A model generated the notes under the pieces. It made no database searches and was not told where the DNA came from. It saw only the letters and a list, made by a program, of their open reading frames with translations. Position numbers and translations under genes: made by a program. From Erythrobacter sp. UBA2510 (GTDB lineage Bacteria; Pseudomonadota; Alphaproteobacteria; Sphingomonadales; Sphingomonadaceae), in NCBI GenBank assembly GCA_002341345.1, contig DDNW01000099.1, positions 49,589 through 63,412 of the forward strand: a DNA stretch of 13,824 bases, given 5' to 3'. Positions 9,691 to 13,824 of the stretch are shown here, piece after piece (position 1 is the stretch's first letter; each line of letters begins with the position of its first letter).

Positions 9691-10806
9691 ATGAGCGCAG
9701 CCGTTACAGTGGTCGGCGCAGGTCCGGCGGGTCTCGCCGCGGCGATCGTGCTCGCCAAAGGCGGAAGGGATGTCGAGCTTCACGAATGGCACCGCCACGT
9801 CGGGGCGCGCTTTCACGGCGATTTCCAGGGCCTTGAAAACTGGAGCTGCGACGAGGATACGCTGTGCGAACTCCAAAGCTGGGGGATCGATATCAACTTC
9901 CTGGCCCATCCAGTCCGAACAGGCACGGGTTTCGATGCGCGCGGACGGCGGCACGAAATTTCAGCGCGCCGCCCACTCTATTATCTCGTTGAGCGCGGCG
10001 GATCGGTGCAAAGCCTCGAGTATGGGCTCCTCAAGCAGGCAGAGGCGCTTGGTGTGCGGGTCCATTTCGGGAGTCGCGTTCGCGAAACCGAGGGAGAAAC
10101 GATCCTCGCCGGGGGACCGCGCAAAGCCGATATTATCGCCTCGGGATATGTATTCGAAACCGAGTGTGAAGATGGAGCTTACATTGCCTTCGACGACCGT
10201 TTGGCACCGCGAGGCTATGCCTATCTCCTCGTCCATCAAGGCCGCGGGACTATCGCAGCGTGTCTTTTTAGCGGCTTCAAACGGCAACAGGAATTTGTCG
10301 AGCGAACCTGTGATTTCTTCCGGGAGAAAGTCGGGCTCGTGATGCGTAACGAACAAGCCTTCGGCGGTTATGGAAATCTGCGACTCCCAAGAAGCGCAGT
10401 CCAGGGGCGCCATCCGGTTGCGGGCGAGCATGCTGGTTTCCAAGATGCCCTTGCGGGGTTTGGTTTACGCTATTCAATCACTTCGGGCGCGCTCGCTGCA
10501 CAAAGCATCCTCGAAAATCAAAGCTATGAGCAATTGTGGCGCCGTTTGCTTTTACCGAGAATGAAGGCGGGCATCGTCAATCGTTTTGTCTTCAACAGCA
10601 TCGGAACGACAGGACGCCATTGGGTGACAGCGAAACTGATGCAAGCCAATACGGGAGAGAGGCTGCACAAGCTGTATGCGGCATCATCTCTCCACGCTAT
10701 GCTCTTCCCCGCTGCAGAACGTCGCCTGCGCAGGGGCTTACATGACCCAAGTTGCGACCATCAGGACTGCACATGCGTGTGGTGCGAACATGGAACGGCG
10801 TTCTGA
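9691..10806 (+). CDS. FAD-dependent oxidoreductase, geranylgeranyl-reductase-like, with C-terminal Cys cluster
   Basis: A 371-residue flavoprotein. The N-terminal Rossmann motif VVGAGPAGLAAA (7-18) begins right after the start, followed by an acidic strand end (VELHEW). A second FAD-contact region, GEHAGFQDALAGFGLRY (245-261) followed by SGALAA (265-270), matches the layout of geranylgeranyl-reductase/PHBH-type enzymes, where GD is the usual form; here it is GE. Substrate and redox partner are unknown. The C terminus carries C355, C360, C362 and C365 in CDHQDCTCVWC, a likely metal or thiol site. An in-frame stop at 9679-9681 excludes an earlier start, yet no ribosome site precedes ATG 9691; coupling to the upstream gene, 52 bases away, is possible. 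The YHS-domain gene starts two bases after this stop. Confidence 0.85.
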   Translation: MSAAVTVVGAGPAGLAAAIVLAKGGRDVELHEWHRHVGARFHGDFQGLENWSCDEDTLCELQSWGIDINFLAHPVRTGTGFDARGRRHEISARRPLYYLVERGGSVQSLEYGLLKQAEALGVRVHFGSRVRETEGETILAGGPRKADIIASGYVFETECEDGAYIAFDDRLAPRGYAYLLVHQGRGTIAACLFSGFKRQQEFVERTCDFFREKVGLVMRNEQAFGGYGNLRLPRSAVQGRHPVAGEHAGFQDALAGFGLRYSITSGALAAQSILENQSYEQLWRRLLLPRMKAGIVNRFVFNSIGTTGRHWVTAKLMQANTGERLHKLYAASSLHAMLFPAAERRLRRGLHDPSCDHQDCTCVWCEHGTAF

Positions 10807-10808
10807 CG

Positions 10809-10994
10809 ATGCAGGTGACCGATCCAGTATGCCAGCGTAGCATTCCGCTAGAGACCGTCGAGGCCCACCGCGAATTTTTGGGATGGTCTTATTTCTTCTG
10901 CTCGGCTCAGTGCGTGCGGCGCTTCGATCAGCGCCCCGAGAAATACATTGATCGGCAGCAAGGCGGGCCGCCGGCGCACATTGCGCAGCCCTGA
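10809..10994 (+). CDS. small YHS-domain protein
   Basis: A 61-residue protein that is almost entirely a YHS domain, a short metal-binding module found in copper/heavy-metal ATPases, some oxygenases and stand-alone proteins. Seen: VTDPVC (3-8), the aromatic strand WSYFFCSAQC (26-35) and FDQRPEKYI (39-47). C8, C31 and C35 would be ligands. The usual DPVCGM is DPVCQR here. It starts two bases after the flavoprotein stop, so the pair is almost certainly one transcript and may be functionally linked. Start choice: ATG 10809 gives the exact domain; in-frame ATGs at 10752 and 10773 would add residues that overlap the flavoprotein and match nothing. No transmembrane segment or signal peptide. Role probably metal sensing, delivery or buffering, by inference. 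Confidence 0.85.
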   Translation: MQVTDPVCQRSIPLETVEAHREFLGWSYFFCSAQCVRRFDQRPEKYIDRQQGGPPAHIAQP

Positions 10995-11354
10995 CAGGGC
11001 AGAGCCTCTTCGCTTGGAGGCGAATGCGCATCGACCCTTGCGCGCAGTCTGGTGAGCAAGATGCCCCGCCGGGCCAGAGCCTCCACCGATCGATAATCCC
11101 GGTTCGATCTTGGAACGCGAGACCGCACGCGAACCAATGGTGCGGGTGTAATTGATCAGTGCCGCTCGCGTCCAAGTATATGTCGGCCTTCCCCGATCGG
11201 CCGGCTTTCGAGAAGAAGTCTCGCTGCCCTGCATGAGGCTGGTGAGACCATGCCGGTGCTTCCTGCGTCTGATGGCCGATGTGCCATAAAATCCATTCGC
11301 GGGGGCACCAGGCATGATTGCCTGGGCGAAACGATGATGCCGGAGCGTACTGCC
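10995..11354. other. 360-base gap without a convincing gene
   Basis: Between the YHS gene and the universal stress protein I see no credible coding frame. Frames on the minus strand are open but have no family features or ribosome site. The stress-protein frame is itself open back to ATG 11250, but the extra residues look non-coding. A 6-bp inverted repeat, CCGCAC (11123-11128) and GTGCGG (11140-11145), is the clearest structure. The gap probably holds the end of one transcript and the promoter of the next. Confidence 0.5.
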
Positions 11355-12380
11355 ATGTCGACGAATACCCGATCACGTGCCAGCACGGTGCTGAGGTCGC
11401 CGGTTGGAGACGAACGCACCCGCTTTTCTAGCCAAGCGCCGCAAATTCTTGCTTGTCTGGACGAAGACATGAACCGCCTCGAAGTGACACGGCACGCGCG
11501 CGCAATCGCGAAAGCTCTCGACCTGCAGCTTGGCTTTGCCCAGATCGTTGAAACGGCCCCGCATGGGGTTCTTCCTGCCGACCCGATCGAGTGGAACCTG
11601 CGCTTCACCGAATGCCGCGACGGCATAGGCGAGCTTATTGGGGAGGCAAGCGAGACGGTCTCGGATGTGCTGCCCGTTGTTCTCCCGGGGACCGCCCATG
11701 AACGGCTGATAGACTGGGCGGAGGGTCATCGCGGGTCGGTCCTCGTCCTCGCGCGGCATAGCGGGCGAGGTCCACATTCAGGCCTGGGCACCACCGCCGA
11801 CCGGCTGCTGAAAAGCGGCGCAGCATCCATGCTTCTACTTCCTTCGGGACGCGAAAGGAAATGTTCGGCCGAGTACCGCAGACTTCTGGTGCCGCTTGAT
11901 GGATCGCCCAATTCCGAGAGCGTGCTGCCGGTTGTCACAAGGCTTGCCCAGTCGCTAGAAGCGCAAGTGATCCTGGCGCACATTGTTTCTCCAACCGCCG
12001 AGTTGCCCTCACTCGAAACACAGGCCGGTTCCGATAGGAGCAATACCTCCGCGCGCGCCCGCAACTATCTCGAAACATGGAAGTTGAGGCTCCTGCGGCA
12101 AGGCATCGACGCTACCGTGTATTTCGGAACCGACAGCGAAACGTGCGAGCGGCTCAATCTGATCGCATCCCGCCTCGAAATCGACCTTGTTGTGGTCGCT
12201 TCCCATGGCCAGACCAACCTTGCCAGCGCGCCCTACGGAAGTGTCGCCGGCGCTCTGGCGAAAAGTGCGCCCTGCCCGACATTCATCGTCCAACCGGACC
12301 TTCGGATTCCATTGGCCAAACCGGGCCGCTCTGGCTTCATGTTCGAGGCCCTCGCTGCGGAAACTGAATTCGCCAGCTGA
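11355..12380 (+). CDS. double-domain universal stress protein (UspA family)
   Basis: A 341-residue cytoplasmic protein with two tandem UspA domains, about 29-165 and 175-315. Double-domain Usps are linked to survival under starvation, oxygen limitation and other stress. The second domain is the better preserved: strand LLVPLDGSPNSE (177-188) with D182, and the ATP-loop-like ASHG (282-285), nine residues, then GS (295-296). The first glycine of the usual GxxG is alanine. The first domain has only ARHSG (133-137) and GT (145-146), so it is probably a non-nucleotide-binding partner. Start 11355 has GGAG nine bases upstream; ATG 11334 and 11250 are alternatives. The stop overlaps the ATG of the glucan synthase (ATGA), implying translational coupling. 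Confidence 0.88.
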   Translation: MSTNTRSRASTVLRSPVGDERTRFSSQAPQILACLDEDMNRLEVTRHARAIAKALDLQLGFAQIVETAPHGVLPADPIEWNLRFTECRDGIGELIGEASETVSDVLPVVLPGTAHERLIDWAEGHRGSVLVLARHSGRGPHSGLGTTADRLLKSGAASMLLLPSGRERKCSAEYRRLLVPLDGSPNSESVLPVVTRLAQSLEAQVILAHIVSPTAELPSLETQAGSDRSNTSARARNYLETWKLRLLRQGIDATVYFGTDSETCERLNLIASRLEIDLVVVASHGQTNLASAPYGSVAGALAKSAPCPTFIVQPDLRIPLAKPGRSGFMFEALAAETEFAS

Positions 12381-13824
12381 TGTCGGACATTAATAGCGAT
12401 TTCTCGGCGCTCGATCATGCTGCAATCCAGTTTGCCGAGGAGGACCGGATATCCCCGCAAGCAGCGCAAGAGATTCCCGCTCGCACGGGAACCGATGCCA
12501 TCCTCGAGTGGCTGCGTGCGGCTTGCCTGGCATGCGCCAAGGCTGGGGCCGAAGCCAGCAAGGCGGCGGAATGGTTGCTCGACAATGACTATGTGGTCCA
12601 GCGCGCGCTGAGGCAGATCAAACAGGATCTGCCGACCGGCTTCTATAGCAAACTGCCAGCCCTCGAGGGTGAAGAAACCATTGGCTTCCCGCGTGCCTTC
12701 GTGCTCGCGCACCGTTTTCTCGAACTGAGCCGAATGCAGGTTTCGGCATCGGCCCTGAGCCGGTTCCTGATCGCTTATCAGCGCACGGCGCCGCTCCGCA
12801 TCGGAGAACTCTGGGCGTTCCCGGCCATGCTTCGCATCGCTTGCGTCGAGATCCTCGTGGAAACCCTGTCGACCCTGCTGTGCGATCAGCTCGACGTGCC
12901 CGTCGCGACCACCTCATGGGCAGGCGAGGCGCATGCACTGGAAGCAAATGAACGGGTCGCACGCGCGATCGCCAATCTCAGTACCCTTGATGCCATCTCG
13001 TGGGAGGATTTGTTCGACGACGTAAGTCCGGTAGAACAGATCTTGCGAAACGACCCATCCGGATATTACGGGCAGATGGATTTCGATAGCCGCGATCGCT
13101 ATCGCCGCGCGGTTGAAGAACTGGCGGAATATGGCGATTTATCCGAGACCGATGTCGCACTCGAGGCGATCCAAGCAAGCCGCGCCGCTTTGCCTGACGA
13201 CCGATCTCATCACGTCGGATTCTGGCTCGCCGGTGAAGGACGCCGGGCATTCCGGCAACAGACGGGAGCGGTATTCCCGGCTCGGGTTCGGCTTCTGGAC
13301 TATGCCTTGCGCCATCCTGGCCCGGTCTACTTCGTTTCGCTCATCGGGCTCCTTGTCTGGGCCCTATTGCTGCCAGCGATATATCTCGACGCCGCTGACG
13401 CAGGCGCGACGGGATGGTTCGCCGGCTTGTCCTTGTCGCTCATTCCCGCCTCGGTTGTCGCGATCACTTTCTTGCATTGGTCGATCACGCGTCTCTTGCC
13501 ACCGCGAGTTCTTTTCAAACTCGACTTTGGTGACGGGCTGCCGGAGGACTGCGCTACGCTGATTGCGGTCCCGGTCGTGATCGCCCGCGAGGACGAAGTG
13601 CCTTTCCTGATCGAAAAGCTGGAGAACCACTGGCTTTCGAACGGCGAGCCGATGGTGGACGTAGTGCTCTTGGCCGATCTCGCCGACGCGGCGAGCGAAA
13701 GCACTGCCGGGGACAAGCAAATCGAGCAGGCACTAGAAAGGGAGATTCTCGCGCTCAACACTCGCTATCGCAGCGAGGGAAGCGAGCCGTTTCACCTGCT
13801 GATGCGCCCTCGACAATATTGTGA
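12380..13824 (+). CDS. ndvB: cyclic beta-1,2-glucan synthase, NdvB-like, N-terminal part (runs off the window)
   Basis: An open frame of 481 codons that continues past the right edge without a stop. In rhizobia NdvB makes cyclic beta-1,2-glucan from UDP-glucose at the inner membrane for the periplasm. The N-terminal part shows family-typical segments: LPTGFYSKLP (84-93), YQRTAPLRIGELWA (133-146), VSPVEQILRNDPSGYY (215-230), a YRRAVEELA stretch (241-249) and HHVGFWL (277-283). Two transmembrane segments follow (about 315-335 and 348-370). From about 394 (LIAVPVVI) the GT84 glycosyltransferase begins: EVPFLIEKLENHW, VVLLADLADA, ALNTRY, and FHLLMRPRQ at the edge. A full NdvB is about 2,800 residues, so most of the enzyme, with the GH94-like phosphorylase end, lies outside. 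The ATG overlaps the Usp stop and has no clear ribosome site. Confidence 0.9.
   Translation, partial: MSDINSDFSALDHAAIQFAEEDRISPQAAQEIPARTGTDAILEWLRAACLACAKAGAEASKAAEWLLDNDYVVQRALRQIKQDLPTGFYSKLPALEGEETIGFPRAFVLAHRFLELSRMQVSASALSRFLIAYQRTAPLRIGELWAFPAMLRIACVEILVETLSTLLCDQLDVPVATTSWAGEAHALEANERVARAIANLSTLDAISWEDLFDDVSPVEQILRNDPSGYYGQMDFDSRDRYRRAVEELAEYGDLSETDVALEAIQASRAALPDDRSHHVGFWLAGEGRRAFRQQTGAVFPARVRLLDYALRHPGPVYFVSLIGLLVWALLLPAIYLDAADAGATGWFAGLSLSLIPASVVAITFLHWSITRLLPPRVLFKLDFGDGLPEDCATLIAVPVVIAREDEVPFLIEKLENHWLSNGEPMVDVVLLADLADAASESTAGDKQIEQALEREILALNTRYRSEGSEPFHLLMRPRQYC

Noticed and set aside
8937..9758. Minus-strand frame of 273 codons opposite the methyltransferase
   Set aside because: Highly charged, low-information translation; the plus strand carries the conserved membrane methyltransferase motifs.
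10738..11376. Minus-strand frame of 212 codons across the YHS gene and the gap
   Set aside because: No start context or family match, Trp/His/Arg/Cys-rich composition typical of antisense translation, and it overlaps the YHS gene.

Overview
The window is high-GC DNA (GC-rich third codon positions) from a Gram-negative proteobacterium. The protein repertoire fits an alphaproteobacterium, most likely of the Sphingomonadales type: Entner-Doudoroff dehydratase, a eukaryote-like phosphoglucomutase, a Cfa-type cyclopropane synthase and a GT84 cyclic-glucan synthase. This taxonomic call is inference from protein flavour only; there is no rRNA or tRNA to anchor it.

Layout. Block 1 (166-6817, plus strand) holds an ABC1/UbiB-family atypical kinase, 6-phosphogluconate dehydratase (edd), alpha-phosphoglucomutase (pgm), a small secreted Met/His-containing protein of unknown function and a Bax-inhibitor-1 family membrane protein. 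A single minus-strand gene (8451-7078) encodes a cyclopropane-fatty-acyl-phospholipid synthase; it converges on block 1 and diverges from block 2. Block 2 (8641 to the right edge, plus strand) holds a DUF2933-like His-rich membrane protein, an ICMT/PEMT-like membrane methyltransferase, a geranylgeranyl-reductase-like flavoprotein with a C-terminal cysteine cluster, a 61-residue YHS-domain protein, a double-domain universal stress protein, and the first 481 codons of an NdvB-like cyclic beta-1,2-glucan synthase that runs off the window. That last frame is open to the edge and overlaps the stress-protein stop by ATGA.

How the genes may work together. Two themes recur. One is envelope and general stress: membrane lipid cyclopropanation, BI-1, universal stress protein, ABC1 kinase and periplasmic glucan. 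The other is glucose-phosphate metabolism: edd feeds the Entner-Doudoroff pathway, while pgm makes glucose-1-phosphate, the precursor of the UDP-glucose a GT84 enzyme uses. Genes 8641-10994 look like a compact thiol/metal module (His-rich tail, Cys-rich flavoprotein tail, YHS metal site), of a kind often found in metal-resistance neighbourhoods. Together this looks like an accessory stress/metal-tolerance region, but no transposase, integrase, att site, CRISPR array or RNA gene is visible, so horizontal transfer is not shown.

The least understood parts are the 8641-10994 module, the 50-residue tail of the cyclopropane synthase, and the 360-base gap at 10995-11354. No wholly new system can be demonstrated from sequence alone.
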